Of a stretch of DNA of 64,000 nt, positions 10,080 to 21,378 are shown piece by piece. The notes below the pieces were generated by a model that was not told the origin of the DNA, ran no database searches, and worked only from the letters and a program-made list of their open reading frames with translations. This DNA is from Lymantria dispar. Lineage: Eukaryota; Arthropoda; Insecta; Lepidoptera; Erebidae. The position numbers were made by a program, and so were the translations under genes. How positions within the stretch are numbered: the stretch's first letter is position 1; the number at the start of each line of letters is the position of its first letter. The stretch covers positions 9,734,001 through 9,798,000 of the forward strand of contig CM063446.1 of the NCBI GenBank assembly GCA_032191425.1. The letters run 5' to 3'.

Positions 10080-11474
10080 GTAAATTTTTATCGTAATTGT
10101 TTTTTTTTTAAGTTAAAAACAGAAAACCGAAATAGTGGTGTTTGTTATAAAAGCCCTCATAAAAACTAAATTTAGCCTTAACAAATTTTTTGCATAGATA
10201 TCATAGTGACGTTAGCTTTCTAGAACAAGGTATTTTATTTGCTAACTACCTTGGCGTTGTTTTTAACATATTGATCTTAAAATTAATACAGCTAAGATTT
10301 TAACCATATTCTAAATCCATGTCATTTTTGTAACGACCTTTGCTTCTTTAGTCTCCGTAAAAATGACGTTCAAGGAGATATAAAAGTAAACGAATAAAGT
10401 TTAAGCTTTTAATATTAATACTCGTTAAATAATAGTAAGGGGTACCTCACCGTGATTTTTGATGTGCTATTTAAATAATACTCTGATTTTTTATTCAGTA
10501 TTGTATTACGTTGTAATGAAATAGTGTGTTGTAGAAAGCATTACATATTCTTTAAGTTAAATTACCTACAAGTCTAATGTGATTGATCACCAATTCGCCT
10601 CGTTTAAAAGTCATTCAAGGTTCTAAGGTTCAACTCAAAATGGTATATAATTACTTTTACAATTTTCAATTATTTTCTTTCAAATTTGATGTTTTTATTT
10701 TAATATATAAAATTCTCAGTGTCTGTCGCCATTTTCTCCGGCAAACTCTTGACTAAATCTTATGGAATTTTGTGTGTATGTTCAGTAGGTCTAAGAATAG
10801 AATGTAAACTATTTTTCAAACCTCTAAGTGATAAGGGTGGGCCACTCCATTTTTTTTTATTTTTTGTCTATTTTTATTTATTTAAGAATTGTATTATATC
10901 ATGGTTTGAGGGTCATCACACTGGAGCCATTAATAGGTATGTTGTTGAACGTAATTTTATTGAAAAGAAATTAGTGAATAAATACGAACCCACTGAGTAT
11001 CTTGCTGGATCTGCTGAGTGCGGTCGCGTTCCGATCCGGTAGTAATTTAAACTAAAATGAAAGAAATTACAATAAAGTGCCCTTGCGGATTGCATAATGA
11101 AAGATTTGAATTCAACTGTTAGTTCTAAGCCAAAAGAAAATATATTATTCACACAGCATTTCGATTGTAAATTGCAATTATTCAACGTATCTAAGACATC
11201 AATTAATAGCTCCCTGCATTTAAATCTCAAGGTGACATGTTAGTGAAAACTAACCTCGCAATGAATAACGTTACTGCAATCTATAAAGAGCATTCTCCTG
11301 TCGAAAAAACGACATTGAAATCCCAAGTGCTTAATTTCAAATGATATGCAATTTAAAATTGGAGAAAGGCATCAATACAATCATTTATTAGTACGTTTAC
11401 CCTCGCCTTCATTTAGATAACATAATAGCGATCTTATATAATATTTTTATGTTTGATATTAACATGAAAAATAA
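10080..11474. other. Mostly unassigned AT-rich DNA with two short repeats
   Basis: No convincing gene is visible. At about 10700-10905 the sequence (tataaaattctcagtgtc, then taagtgataagggtgg) resembles a dispersed insect repeat, probably Helitron-like. At about 10990-11060 a stretch (ctgagtatcttgctgga, then gcggtcgcgttccgatccgg) recurs at 47037-47105. The frames over this interval show no protein-like composition. Confidence 0.5.
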
Positions 11475-11688
11475 TTTAGTTGGGAACATTGTATATAAAA
11501 CTACGGATTTTATTGCGTTTGTATTTGATTTTTAATTACCCAACGTTTCGAACACTTTACAGCATTAATGGTCACAAATGGACTAGCCATGACCAATCAA
11601 AAAGCAAATACAGACGCGATAAAATCCGTAAAGTAGTTTTATTTACAATGTGTAATACTCGCCTAATCATCAGAAATCATTGGTTAGG
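11475..11688 (-). repeat. Unequal-ended structured repeat
   Basis: On the minus strand it begins AATGATTTCTGATG, carries an arm with tttacggattttatcgcg, reverses through gctgtaaagtgttcgaaacg and ends in the complementary arm (aataaaatccgtag, then ttttatatacaa), so most of the unit folds on itself. One end has about 36 bases the other lacks. Flanks gttgggaaca and gttaggaaca match at 9 of 10, suggesting a 10-bp target duplication. No frame is coding. Copies at 18186, 22428, 44769 and 47280 show the family. Confidence 0.65.
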
Positions 11689-12266
11689 AACACAATAAGA
11701 TTTTCAAAATGAAATTCAGAGCAGAGTACAATTATATTATAGTACAAAGATATATTTATATAAGACTTATATCTAAAATTATGAATGGAGATATGTGTAG
11801 ACGAAAGGACAAGGTTAGTTGATGGATCGAGGTCAATATAGCGAGTTAAATAAACATTATAATAATAATTTTCAGTCATTATAAGCCACGTAATAATTTG
11901 TTAGTCTGTTCATCAAAAAGTTTCGTTGTTCTGTCAGTTTTATTACACATTACAATCACCTTTGGTATAATATACGCCAAGGTTATGTAGTCATCAACAT
12001 CTTTGAATCCATTCAAGTTCTCATTCAGAGAGCATTTCTTGGGTAAGCCATTTGTCCATATATTTAATGCGTAACAATCCATTTTTATTAGCTATTTTCC
12101 ATTGAATATTATGATTTATAAAGGTGTTTACAAAATCATTTCAGAAGTATTATCCGACTATTAGCAGTCGATTGAATGGATGTCTTAACCTTCATACAAA
12201 CTATTTTATGTAATCAGAATATTTTTTATTTAAAAACTCTTGCAAATAGAACTTTTTTATAAACTT
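11689..12266. other. Unassigned AT-rich DNA
   Basis: I see no gene, repeat or structured element here. The short minus-strand frames look like chance frames in AT-rich sequence. Confidence 0.5.
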
Positions 12267-12474
12267 CATCATCACAGCCCACATACGTCCCACTGTTAGG
12301 CTCGAGCCTTTTCCATAATGGGAGGGATTTGACATGCTATACCATGCTGGTCAGACAAGTTGGTATAGGGTTTCATTTCGAGTTTTTTTTCTCTCGCACA
12401 GATCTTATGTGCATATTATATCCCTTAGTCGTCTTCTACGACACCCACGGGCAAGAAACGTGGTGGTGAATTAT
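12267..12474 (-). repeat. SINE-like family 1 copy
   Basis: The reverse copy begins with the remnant tail tcatcatcac, then cccacatacgtcccactg, and ends within the head at gtggtggtgaattat. Confidence 0.8.
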
Positions 12475-12970
12475 AACAGTCACTAAATCTATGGCACCCT
12501 CTAGCGGTCATAAAGCTCTGTCTTTAGTGTTAGGAGCACACTGTTGAGAATTTTCTGTCTACAATCACACGCCGGTATTCTTACTCCGGATCCACACGGT
12601 AAACTGGGCATTAGGCTTAATTTATTGTAATGATGTTTATAATATCTTTTCGTGTGGTGACGGCCCGAAATAATTATTTAATTTCAGAAACACATTTAAT
12701 TTATGCTGTGATGATGATGATGATGAATTCCCAGTGACGAAGTATACTTCATTTATTTTATATTTCTAAGACACAGAACGATGTCATCTGATTACAGAAA
12801 TGTTAACCAACTACCAAACTGATTGTTCAATTTATGCAGTCAGCGACTTTTTGAACTCAAATATCGTATTTCATCAAGATGATCAAAGTCTATTCAATAA
12901 AATTAGAAAAAAGTATTAATAATAAAAATTTTTATCAGTTATTTAAGACTGCACAGATGGCGCGGGCGTA

Positions 12971-13064
12971 GTAGTAAGTGGTGAGATTAATTTCCCTCCT
13001 ATCGCGGAGTAGGCTCGAGCCCAACAGTGGGACATATATGAGCTGAAATATTGATGATGATATG
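12971..13064 (+). repeat. SINE-like family 1, 3' end only
   Basis: The last 90 bases survive: taatttccctcctat, ctcgagcccaacagtggga and a gatgatgat terminus. The copy is 5'-truncated, as retroposed copies often are. Confidence 0.8.
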
Positions 13065-13074
13065 TATAAACAGA

Positions 13075-13292
13075 CTAGCAACCCGCCCTCGCTTCGCTTC
13101 TGTTTCAGTCGCTTAAACCGACATAGTTCCTGTTCCCGTGGGAATACCGGGATAAAATATAGCCTATGTTACTCCCTGATATTATAGCTTTCCATTGGTG
13201 AAAGAATTTTTGAAATCGGTTCGGTGGTTTAAGCGTGAAAGCGTAACAAACAAACAAACATCTTACTTTCGCATTTATAATATTAGCAAGGA
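13075..13292 (-). mobile_element. Helitron-like element, non-autonomous
   Basis: The minus strand starts TCCTTGCTAATATTATAAAT and ends CTAG, flanked by A and T. The internal part, gcgtgaaagcgtaac on the plus strand, is shared with 22895-23115. It inserted just after the SINE fragment at 12971. Confidence 0.8.
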
Positions 13293-13511
13293 TTTATGAT
13301 TTAAAGGTAGACACTGCTTGAGTTTTTTTTTAATTATGTTATTAAGATTTATAAGTATCAATTTTATTTAAAAACTTTCCTAATTTAACTCTTTTACTTT
13401 AAAATAATTGCTTCTAAAATTTTTTTCTGCCAGGCAAATTTAAAGATCCTTGCTCATTCCAGAATTCCTAACTGGCATCATAAAGTTTATCAATCGCATA
13501 ATGAAGACTAG

Positions 13512-13715
13512 TATTTTAATGTCGACTATTGGACATAGGTCTGCTTACAAGGAGGAAAAGTAATGGTAATAATAGCACTTAATAGGTAGGTTGGTGATTG
13601 CAGTTAGTATTATAAGTTTTCCAGGAGAGTGCTGCAGCCCATTCCCCTCGTAATCCCTCAAGCGGATTTTACGGTGTAAGTAAGGAGTGGTGACATATTG
13701 TATTCTAATCTAGCA
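13512..13715 (-). repeat. SINE-like repeat family 2
   Basis: The body contains gacataggtctgc, taggtaggttggtgattgc and ccaggagagtgctgc. The far end carries a head-like segment with gtaaggagtggtgac and attgtattct, the same head as family 1, with a different body. Confidence 0.6.
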
Positions 13716-13732
13716 ATAAGTGTAAAAGAGTT

Positions 13733-13905
13733 TTTTTCGGTAGGCTATGGTATGGATGCACGCCGTACGTTTCGCCCGGAGTGATGAAAGACTGGCATGC
13801 AACCTAATAACCCACTGTATTCCCTCCTTATCACTATTAGGTTGAGCACTGGTACCAAATCCTTGACGTCTATGGCCAGCCCAGCGGATGCGTTAAAGGG
13901 TTAAT
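13733..13905 (-). mobile_element. R1-type LINE 3' end, degenerate
   Basis: A T run is followed by cggtaggctatggtatgg and cgcccggagtgatgaaag, which match the reverse complement of the B-family 3' terminus (ggtgggctatggtaagc, then ggggcgatgaaagg). It is old and 5'-truncated, with no clear flanking duplication. Confidence 0.6.
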
Positions 13906-13908
13906 CAT

Positions 13909-14495
13909 CATCTTCACTCCAGTCGAGCCTCCTCCACAAGAGGAGGGAAATTGACCTACTATACCACGATTGTCAGACGTATTAAAGCGTATTGAATCCT
14001 ATGGGTTTCATTTCAAATGTTCCCTGTCTTGCACAGATGTTATCTGCATATTATATCCCTTAGTTTTTTTTTTTTTTTATTATTGCAAACGGTGGCAAAC
14101 GAGCAAACAGTACACCTGATGGTAAGTGTTGCTGTCGCTCATGGACCTTTACAAGGCCGCTGCCTACCGCGAAGAGAGTGAAGGGAGTGTGAATGCGTGC
14201 ATTGAGGCTTGGTGATACCAAGGGTACCACCAAAACCCTCCACACGCAAAGACCCTCAGAAAGTTGGGCTTCCGGCTCTCTCGCTCACCGAACTAAGCGC
14301 AGTAACAAATTGCTACTACTCAGACGTCGATTTTCTGCGAGAGTGTGGTACTACCCCGGACGGACCGGCCCGCGACTGTAGACAGATAACTGTAGACAGT
14401 GTAGTCCTATCACTCGTAACCACTTAGTCGTCTTTTACAACACCTACGGGTAAGAGAGTGAGTGATGAATTGTGTTTTTACTCTGTCACCACACG
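13909..14495 (-). repeat. SINE-like family 1, split by a retroelement
   Basis: The tail half lies at 13909-14065 and the head half at 14421-14495, ending ctctgtcaccacacgg. The sequence cttag stands at both junctions, consistent with a short target duplication around the insert at 14066-14425. Confidence 0.75.
14066..14425 (-). mobile_element. Poly-A retroelement (third type), nested
   Basis: A T run is followed by attgcaaacggtggcaaacg and cagtacacctgatggtaag, the reversed 3' end of a retroelement. Further in are ctactcagacgtcgattttc and tactaccccggacggaccgg. Copies at 23309-23646 and 25540-26413 are collinear. No frame is conserved among the three, so this may be a SINE or the non-coding end of a LINE. 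Confidence 0.7.
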
Positions 14496-14909
14496 GAAAG
14501 ATTTACTTACGGCCACCACACGGTTAAAATATATCCATCATTATCCTCACAAAATTTCTTTAAGAATCCTCAACTTTATTCAACACTAATCCTTCTTTAA
14601 TAATTTACTCAAGCCTTTGTGTATGTAGTAAGTAATTTTCCTTGAACTGATACATATCGCAATGACACATATTCAGTTCATTTGCCTTTTCAATTTTCAT
14701 GAACGCTTATTCAATATTTCTAGCTACTTACCTTCAACATAAAATGTAAGAATTGGAACATAATGTTGCCTAACTGTTGGTTATATTGATTTTATTACAT
14801 TTTAAATATTACGTTATAAAATTATTTGTATCCAATCTCTCTTTAGAAATACTAAGGCGTAATTTATGTATTTTGTGATTATTTATCTTCTTTTCAGTCC
14901 CAATAACAC

Positions 14910-15078
14910 TTACTATTGATAAGGGTATGAGACTCCACCAGAAGGGGTACCATAATGATTTATTTCGGGGCTTCCTTCTCTCTTAATAACTACTTACATC
15001 GTGTAATCCCTTTTTTACGATACTCACGGGAAACAAGGGTATAATGACTATTGTAGTTTTAATCTATTACCACACAGA
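14910..15078 (-). repeat. SINE-like family 1, degenerate
   Basis: Recognisable words are gcttccttctctctta, acgatactcacggg and tctattaccacacag. It is heavily diverged. Confidence 0.5.
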
Positions 15079-15950
15079 TATAATTTTATTTGTATATTGC
15101 TATTACAGAATAACTATGGCTGCGATTTTACTCACCTATTATGTTGAGTGATCGTCTAAAAGTTATTTTCTATCTCTCGGAAACAATATTTTTCTGGATG
15201 ACAGGTACACTTGACCCTTCAGGTACCTCTGGTGACGTATGTGCAAAGTTGTTGAAATCTTGAAAACTGTCGCCTAGGAGAGATAATAATAATCAAAGAG
15301 GATGGATGGATCGAAGATTAGTCCCCCATTCGCAGAGAGGCCAGCCGTATGAGGGCAACGCCACGATAACGCTATTATTGTTGCCAGGGCGTCGAGAATC
15401 AAAATCCTCCAAAGCACCTAATATTTTCACTCCACACACACTCAATTATCCAACAAGGCTTAAAAAGAAAAAATATATTTAAGAGTCATTATATAAATCA
15501 TATTCTAACGAGACAAACGATTATGAATGATAATAACAGAGCTATTTGTTATGAAATGTAACCTCCGCTTTTTGTTGCTGGGCTGATGAATATTTTGTAA
15601 TAAGGTGGCTGGTTGCCATCATGTTGAGAATTTATATCGTCATAAACAGCGGTCTCTGACCATTCGTGTAGTGAACTAGTGCTACGTAATACTTGAATGA
15701 ATGTAATGAATTTTAATATCAAAGACTAAGACATGCAGTACTGCCAAATATATATGTTTAAGTATTAGTGTTTAACATTTATATGGCTTTACTTTGGTAG
15801 GCACGTAATTCTATGTGAGAGCTATTAGAAATACTAGCAATTGTAAGATTAATCTATATAAATTGCCTTAGAGTTCTCTCCGTATATTTCATCTAATCTG
15901 TGTTCAATGATAATATATCCAAAGAGGATTGATTTCAGATCTTCAACAAT
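15079..15950. other. Unassigned sequence
   Basis: I see no supported gene. At 15300-15420 a slightly GC-richer stretch (ccattcgcagagaggccagc) may be a transposon remnant, but I cannot match it to anything. Confidence 0.4.
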
Positions 15951-15954
15951 ATTC

Positions 15955-16062
15955 AGCATTTCTCTGTCTACTGTTAGACCTACATCTCTCTGATACTTCG
16001 TCACAAAGTGCCGTTCTGTGCTGCCTTCGTCCAATGACTCCAGCAACTTTTATCAAGTCCTC
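15955..16062 (-). mobile_element. RTE-clade LINE 3' end, decayed
   Basis: On the plus strand, cacaaagtgccgttctgtgc followed by tccaatgactccagcaactt aligns with the reverse complement of the RTE family's last codons (compare 21008-21278). The small minus-strand frame over it is a by-product, not a gene. Confidence 0.6.
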
Positions 16063-16372
16063 ATGATTTCAAGTAGACGGATAAGACTTGGCTAAAACAT
16101 ATTTCATGTTAAAATTTATTGCGTGTTAGATGAAGAAAATATTTATGGTTTGTTTAAACTCGTTATGAATAACAGATTATGAAATAAAATTTAAATAACT
16201 ATAGACATGAATGATTACATCGCTACATAATTTCTTTCCATTTATTAATCTCAATTGGTATGAGACCGTTTTCTTTATTACAATTTTCTACGAATTGACT
16301 GGCTAAAATTCGCAACTCAAAGGATACGAGTATTATTGAATTGTACTAGGTGTCAAGGTAATCGAAGATACC

Positions 16373-16475
16373 GATCATCATCATCTCAGTCTATATATGT
16401 CCCACTATTGGGCTCAGACCTCCTCCATAATGGGAGGAGAATTGACATACTATTCCGCTGTTTGGAATAGGGTTT
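16373..16475 (-). repeat. SINE-like family 1, 3' half
   Basis: The tail atcatcatcatc is followed by tcccactattgggctc and cataatgggagg. The rest is missing, cut off next to the LINE remnant at 16489. Confidence 0.75.
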
Positions 16476-16488
16476 TACTACTACTAAT

Positions 16489-16737
16489 AAAATTTAGCAT
16501 TCTCACTGAAATCAGTAAACCAGAATTATTGGATGAAAAAACTAGACTAAATTATTTGAGATTAATTTCATATAAAAATAAGTACACTCTGCCCAAAACG
16601 AACAAATGTTATGGAGAAAGAGTAGAAAAACATTTTATACCATTATTTTTAAATGAGCTTCCTGACAACTTACAACAAACGTATAAAACAAATTGTAAAC
16701 TATTCAAAAACAAACTTAAAAAAAAAGTGAGCCGTCG
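16489..16737 (+). pseudogene. Non-LTR reverse transcriptase C-terminal remnant
   Basis: The in-frame segment reads KTRLNYLRLISYKNKYTLP, CYGERVEKHFIPLFLNELPD and FKNKLKK. This pattern (aromatic/Gly-Arg, then a P-L-L-N-x-L-P box, then an F-K-x-x-L-K-K end) is typical of the region after the RT domain in CR1/Jockey-like LINEs. No start or RT core is present, and the frame begins inside a SINE fragment. It is a 5'-truncated fragment, and the clade is uncertain. Confidence 0.55.
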
Positions 16738-16789
16738 CCCAGGACGCCTGACAGATGTGAAACATCGAAACTATTTTGTACGAGTAGAG

Positions 16790-16985
16790 ACACGGTATCG
16801 AATATAAAGTATCGATACTAAACTCATGAATAGTATCGAAAGATAAGTAACGTACTGTTTAAAGTATTGAGTACTTTTATTTACTTTATCTTTAGGCATT
16901 GAGTACTTTTCTTTCGATACCGATACATTTGGATTTCGATATTTTAGTCAATAAGTACTTTTTGGTAGGTATCGTATCGAATAAA
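16790..16985. repeat. Inverted and direct repeats of TATCGATAC type
   Basis: The words ggtatcg, agtatcgatact and attgagtactttt recur in both orientations. The composition resembles the interior of the MITE at 7149-7590, but I could not define ends or a flanking duplication. Confidence 0.45.
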
Positions 16986-17091
16986 TTATCCATTTTAAAA
17001 TTGACTTTACGACTCATATTTATGGTAACGTCATTTAGTACAAACGAAATGAACCTTCTAAAAGGTAACTTGAAATAATTTGCGATTTATA

Positions 17092-17592
17092 AACCAGAAA
17101 TAGCGCCATCTATCGAGCAAACGACCAACTCTAAGCTACAATATATTTTATAAAGAACTCTCTAATCCTGATATGACAATAAGACAAGCTGTTTAAAGTG
17201 AGTCAAAATCCAATTCTTAAGGAGTTGGTGACATACAAACAAATAAATATACAGCTGAAGCTAATAAAAGCCTATAAAAAATGAAATGCTTTCATCCGTT
17301 CACAGACATTCTTTCCGCACGAAGAGTGTGATTTAGGAAACAGAAATGGCGGCATTTATCGAGCTAACGACCAACTCTCAGCTTCAATATATTTAATAAA
17401 GAAATTTTTAATCCTGTAATGATAATAAGACAAACTATCTAAATAATTTTAACGTCATGGTCCTCCTTAAATTTTCAACTTTTAAATGAAATTTGACTGT
17501 TTAAAGTGAGTCAAAATCCAATTCCTATGAAGTCGGTAATATACAAAGAAATAAATATATATACACCAGAAACTAATAAAAGCCTATAAAAA
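17092..17592 (+). repeat. Diverged direct duplication, about 190-260 bp unit
   Basis: Unit A (17092-17283) and unit B (17335-17592) share aacgaccaactct, ataagacaa, gtttaaagtgagtcaaaatc and aaactaataaaagcctataaaa-like ends. Unit B has about 60 extra bases. Neither is coding. Confidence 0.75.
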
Positions 17593-17944
17593 AACGGGTT
17601 TCGTAGCTGAAAGTAAACTAAATACCATACCTACTGGTATATTTATATTACTAAGTTAGAGAATTTTACATTAATTTATAAAACAAGTATATATGCATAA
17701 AAGAACATTAGATTACGACAGGAACTAATACGATAAAACTAAGGCATAAAGTATTAATAAAATATCGCGATTTTTTTCCAAAAAATGATGATTTTTATTC
17801 AATAAACATTTATTTTCATATATACATTATAAGTAACAATTTACTTTGAGTTCACTAGATGGCGTTGTACAAAATTTTAAATCGCACTATGGTTTCGTTA
17901 CAAAAATGTAGGTATATGCATCCAAATATTTATTTATTATTTAT
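17593..17944. other. Unassigned AT-rich DNA
   Basis: I see nothing recognisable in this interval. Confidence 0.5.
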
Positions 17945-18062
17945 TTAATTAATAGGGGACCGCGAGGCGTGGTCCGGGTTGAGAGCCCTCAGCGCTCACC
18001 CATAGTCCGCGTCAAGCTGTCAAGGCCATCTGCGGCCAACAGCTGTACACAAACAAAAAAAA
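17945..18062 (+). mobile_element. Poly-A retroelement 3' end, second LINE type
   Basis: Sequence gttgagagccctcagcgctc through ctgtcaaggccatctgcggc ends in an A run near 18053-18062. It is the plus-strand partner of 9732-9850. A 19-bp palindromic word (ggcgtggcgctaaacgccac) follows at about 18067. Confidence 0.6.
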
Positions 18063-18185
18063 ACGAGGCGTGGCGCTAAACGCCACGCGACGATCACGGT
18101 CACCCTCGCCTATAGATGTTTCACATCAAAAATTTTATGTGACGAGTAGCATTGAGTAGTATGATGTATAACAAATAACATATGT

Positions 18186-18428
18186 AATGATTTCTGATGT
18201 TTACGTGAGTATTATACATTTTTAGTATTATACATTTATAAGAAAATTTATAAATTTTCAATTTATAAATAAGAAAATTTATAAATTTTCTGCAGTAACG
18301 ATGACTTGTTGGACGTGAGACATCTTAGTCCACCCGTGACCATGAACGCTGTAAAGTGTTCGAATCGTCGGGTAATCAAAAATCAAATACAAACGCGATA
18401 AAATCCGTAAAGTAGTTTTATTTAAAAA
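18186..18428 (+). repeat. Unequal-ended structured repeat, best-bounded copy
   Basis: It begins aatgatttctgatgtttacg and ends aaatccgtaaagtagtttta followed by a short A-rich tail. The 12-base word aataacatatgt lies directly before the start and directly after the end, giving a convincing target duplication. The centre holds a repeated self-complementary word (agaaaatttataaattttc) at about 18240 and 18272. Confidence 0.75.
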
Positions 18429-18593
18429 ATAACATATGTATGTAAAATGTATATAACTATAAGAATATAGGTACATAACGACTCACCGTAACCCAGACAA
18501 ATCTCTCGCGGTTTACGTGGTACGGATCACGTCATTGTATTATGTATGTAATGAGAACTTTGGAAATAAATGAATAATAATAAAAAAAAAAAA

Positions 18594-18720
18594 CTTCGAG
18601 TTTTCCTTCTCCTGCACAGATGTTATATGCTTATTATGTCCTTTAAGTCGTCTTTTATGACATCCTCGATTAAGATAGGGCGTGATGAATTGTACTCTTA
18701 CTCCGTCACCATACAGAAAT
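18594..18720 (-). repeat. SINE-like family 1, 5' half
   Basis: The reverse copy covers cgagttttccttctcc to tccgtcaccatacag. The GAT-tail half is absent. Confidence 0.7.
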
Positions 18721-18789
18721 ACCGATCATTGGAGACCAATTACTTAATGTGATTTCAGAGCATTCATGCGTCAATATCTATAGAAATTA

Positions 18790-19097
18790 CTAGCAACCCG
18801 CCCTCGCTTCGCTTCGGTTTCAGTCGTCTTTCCTGAATAGTTCCCGTTCCCGTGGTAATACCGAGATAAAATATAGCCTAGTTTACGCCCTGATATTATA
18901 GCTTTCGATTGGTGAAAGAATTTTTGAAATCGGTCCAGCCATTTTGAAGATTACCCGGAACAAACAGATAGACAGACAAAAAAAAATATAAAGTGTATTT
19001 TAGGCATATGTATACTGCAAATAACCGTGTGAGCATGAAAAAAGCCTATTATTTTGACATTACAAACAGACACTCCAATTTTATTTATTGGTATAGA
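18790..19097 (-). mobile_element. Helitron-like element, non-autonomous
   Basis: On the minus strand it starts TCTATACC and ends CTAG, between A and T. It is the same subfamily as 1182-1502 and 22460-22781 (shared gacattacaaacagacactc on the plus strand). Confidence 0.8.
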
Positions 19098-19238
19098 TTA
19101 TTCAATAATCAGTCACGTCATTGTATAGTATAATTGTAACTGTAACGTTATAGTAATGTGCTTAATATATCCTCTAGATGATAAGGTAAACCGTCTCAAG
19201 GTTTCACAAGAAGTAATCTACAAATTAATTTCTACACA

Positions 19239-20075
19239 TCATCATCATCTTAGCTCATATACGTCCCACTATTAGGGACTCCTCCATTATAGGAGGGAAT
19301 TTAACCTACTGTACCACGCTGGTCAGACATGTTGGTATAGGGTTTCCTTCTCTTACATCGATGTTATTTGAAAGAAAGAAAGAAAGAAAAATAGTTTATT
19401 ACTCCCTCGCAGGGGGATACATATTTGTGTAACTTAATTTACATTTTGAATAAGTGTAAGAGCTGAGTTCCCACCCGCAAGCAAGTAAAAAGGTCGCTAC
19501 TCAGCTTAATGTTGTGGTAACACCACAACGCTGTTTTTCAGTAGTGACCTATTGTGCGACGATTGTCAGCAAACTCAACGTAAACTATTGTTTAATAACA
19601 TAATTACAAGTTAAGAATGAACTAAAAAAAATATTGTACATGTTAGTAACACTTGCACAGAGTAACAATAACAAAAATAGAAATACTAAAAATTTACAAT
19701 AACACTAAGAACTTAAATTATTTACATTAAAAAGATAAAAATCACAATGAAAGAAAGATATATAATAATAACAACCCACACGGCCTCTGATGCTGCTGGA
19801 TCCATACCTCCACGCAAACCTACCAAAGGACCAGGTATCTTTCAACTTGATAGATCCCGTGATTATAATAGGACAACAATAACACCATATAATAAAAAAT
19901 AAAATAAACTTAATTTAAGGACTAAAAACAGAAAAAAAAACAATGATAATTAATAAAACAGAATTAAAAATCAAACAAAACAAAACAAAACATTTGAATA
20001 TTATATCTCTTGGTCGCTTTTTACAACACCGATGGGCAAGAGAGGGGGTAGTAAATTGTATCCTTACTATTATGA
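19239..20075 (-). repeat. SINE-like family 1, split by an A-rich insert
   Basis: The tail half is at 19239-19376 and the head half at 19995-20075. The word atttgaa occurs at both junctions, flanking the 19377-19994 insert. Confidence 0.75.
19377..19994 (-). mobile_element. Retroelement with (TTTC)n-type tail, nested
   Basis: Read on the minus strand, the insert ends aataaactatttttctttct, so a polyadenylation-like AATAAA is followed by a TTTC microsatellite tail. The start is A/T-rich with gttttgttttg words. Seven-base duplications (atttgaa) flank it. No long frame is present, so it is probably the 3' portion of a LINE. A shorter related piece occurs at about 28846-28940. Confidence 0.55.
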
Positions 20076-20202
20076 CTGCATGTATACATCAAAAAATGTG
20101 ACTGCAAATCCACACATGATATAGAAATGTGAATGATTTACAATTGATATTGAAATTAAGAAAGGATGATATCCATTATTTAACTCATCTAATCATTTCC
20201 GT

Positions 20203-20435
20203 CATCATCGCAGCCCACATACGTCCCACTGTTGGGTTAGGGCTTCTTCCATAATGGGAGAGAATTTAACCTACTACACCATGCTGGTCAGGCAGGTTGA
20301 TATAGAGTTTTATTTCGAGGTTTCCTTCTCTTGCACACATGTTATGTGCATATTATATCTCATAGTCGTCTTTCACAACATCCACGGGCAAGATAGGGAG
20401 TGATGAATTGTATTCTTACTCCGTCACCACACGGA
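20203..20435 (-). repeat. SINE-like family 1, complete copy
   Basis: Full reverse copy from catcatcgcagcccacatac to tccgtcaccacacgg, one of the best-preserved in the window. Confidence 0.85.
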
Positions 20436-21007
20436 AAACTCATCTAATAATATACTATTATTTTCTAGACTTGGCCGTGGTAACCTAAAAACCTTTCACG
20501 TCTTTCAATCACTTCATCGCCACTTAATTAAATCAATTTGCACTGGCATTAATAGTACTAAGGTGTTTGCTTTAATACTTATTAAGGTGCTTGCCAACAA
20601 TTGAAAGACCAAATTCTGAATTGATTAAGCTTTGGATTCAAAATTAGTTCACTTCCTGTAAATATTTTCGCTAATTGAAATATGACTTATTTAAAATTCT
20701 ATTCATAGAATTAGTGCACGCATTTTTCTGTGGAATGGGTACCTCGTTCAGTTTATAGCAATCAAAAGTAAATGTTTACTCATATGTGCTATAAATATAC
20801 GGTTAATATTACTCTGATTTACAAAGTTAACGGATTAAACAAATATTTGGTACGCGTCTGGGAGGAGAGAGATAAGTAAGACAATATAACAAGGCGCATG
20901 CAAGTTTATGTTTTGGCACAGAGTAACTATGATTAACATTTTTAAATATGCATATTAAAATGAAACTTTTCTTTATTCTATTATAAAAGTTTTACTTTCC
21001 GTGTATT

Positions 21008-21278
21008 CATCATCATCATCATCATTTCAGCCTATCGCCGTCCACTGCTGGACGTAGGCCTCCCTCATATTACGGCACAAAGTGCGGTTCCGTGCCGCCT
21101 GCATCCAACGACGCCCAGCAACTTTCACCAGGTCGTCAGTCCACCTAGTTCCGTCCTACACTGCGTCGTCCAATACGTGGTCGCCACTCAAGAACCTTTC
21201 TTCCCCAGCGGTTGTCGGTTTGTCGAGCGATGTGGCCTGCCCATTGTCACTTCAGCGTGCTAATTCTTCGTGCTATTC
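21008..21278 (-). mobile_element. RTE-clade LINE, 5'-truncated, inserted in SINE
   Basis: The plus strand starts with a CAT-triplet run and continues with cagcctatcgccgtccactg and gcatccaacgacgcccagca, the reversed last codons and tail of the RTE family. An 11-bp duplication ttccgtgtatt (20997-21007 and 21279-21289) flanks it. It is too short to encode an enzyme. Confidence 0.88.
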
Positions 21279-21378
21279 TTCCGTGTATTAACACAGTAAA
21301 AATACAATTTACCACTTTTCTTGCCCGTGGGTATCATAGAAGACAACTAAGGGATAGTAATATGTATATAACATACGT

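Noticed and set aside
15849..16046. 65-codon minus-strand frame as a gene
   Set aside because: Its sequence derives from a decayed RTE 3' end in a non-coding frame.
18067..18085. Hairpin ggcgtggcgctaaacgccac as a terminator or tRNA part
   Set aside because: Too short and isolated; no tRNA cloverleaf, and factor-independent bacterial terminators do not apply.
16770..18130. The two gatgtgaaacatc / gatgtttcacatc segments as termini of one element spanning 16.77-18.13 kb
   Set aside because: They match only over about 30 bases in the same rather than inverted order overall, and no duplication flanks them.
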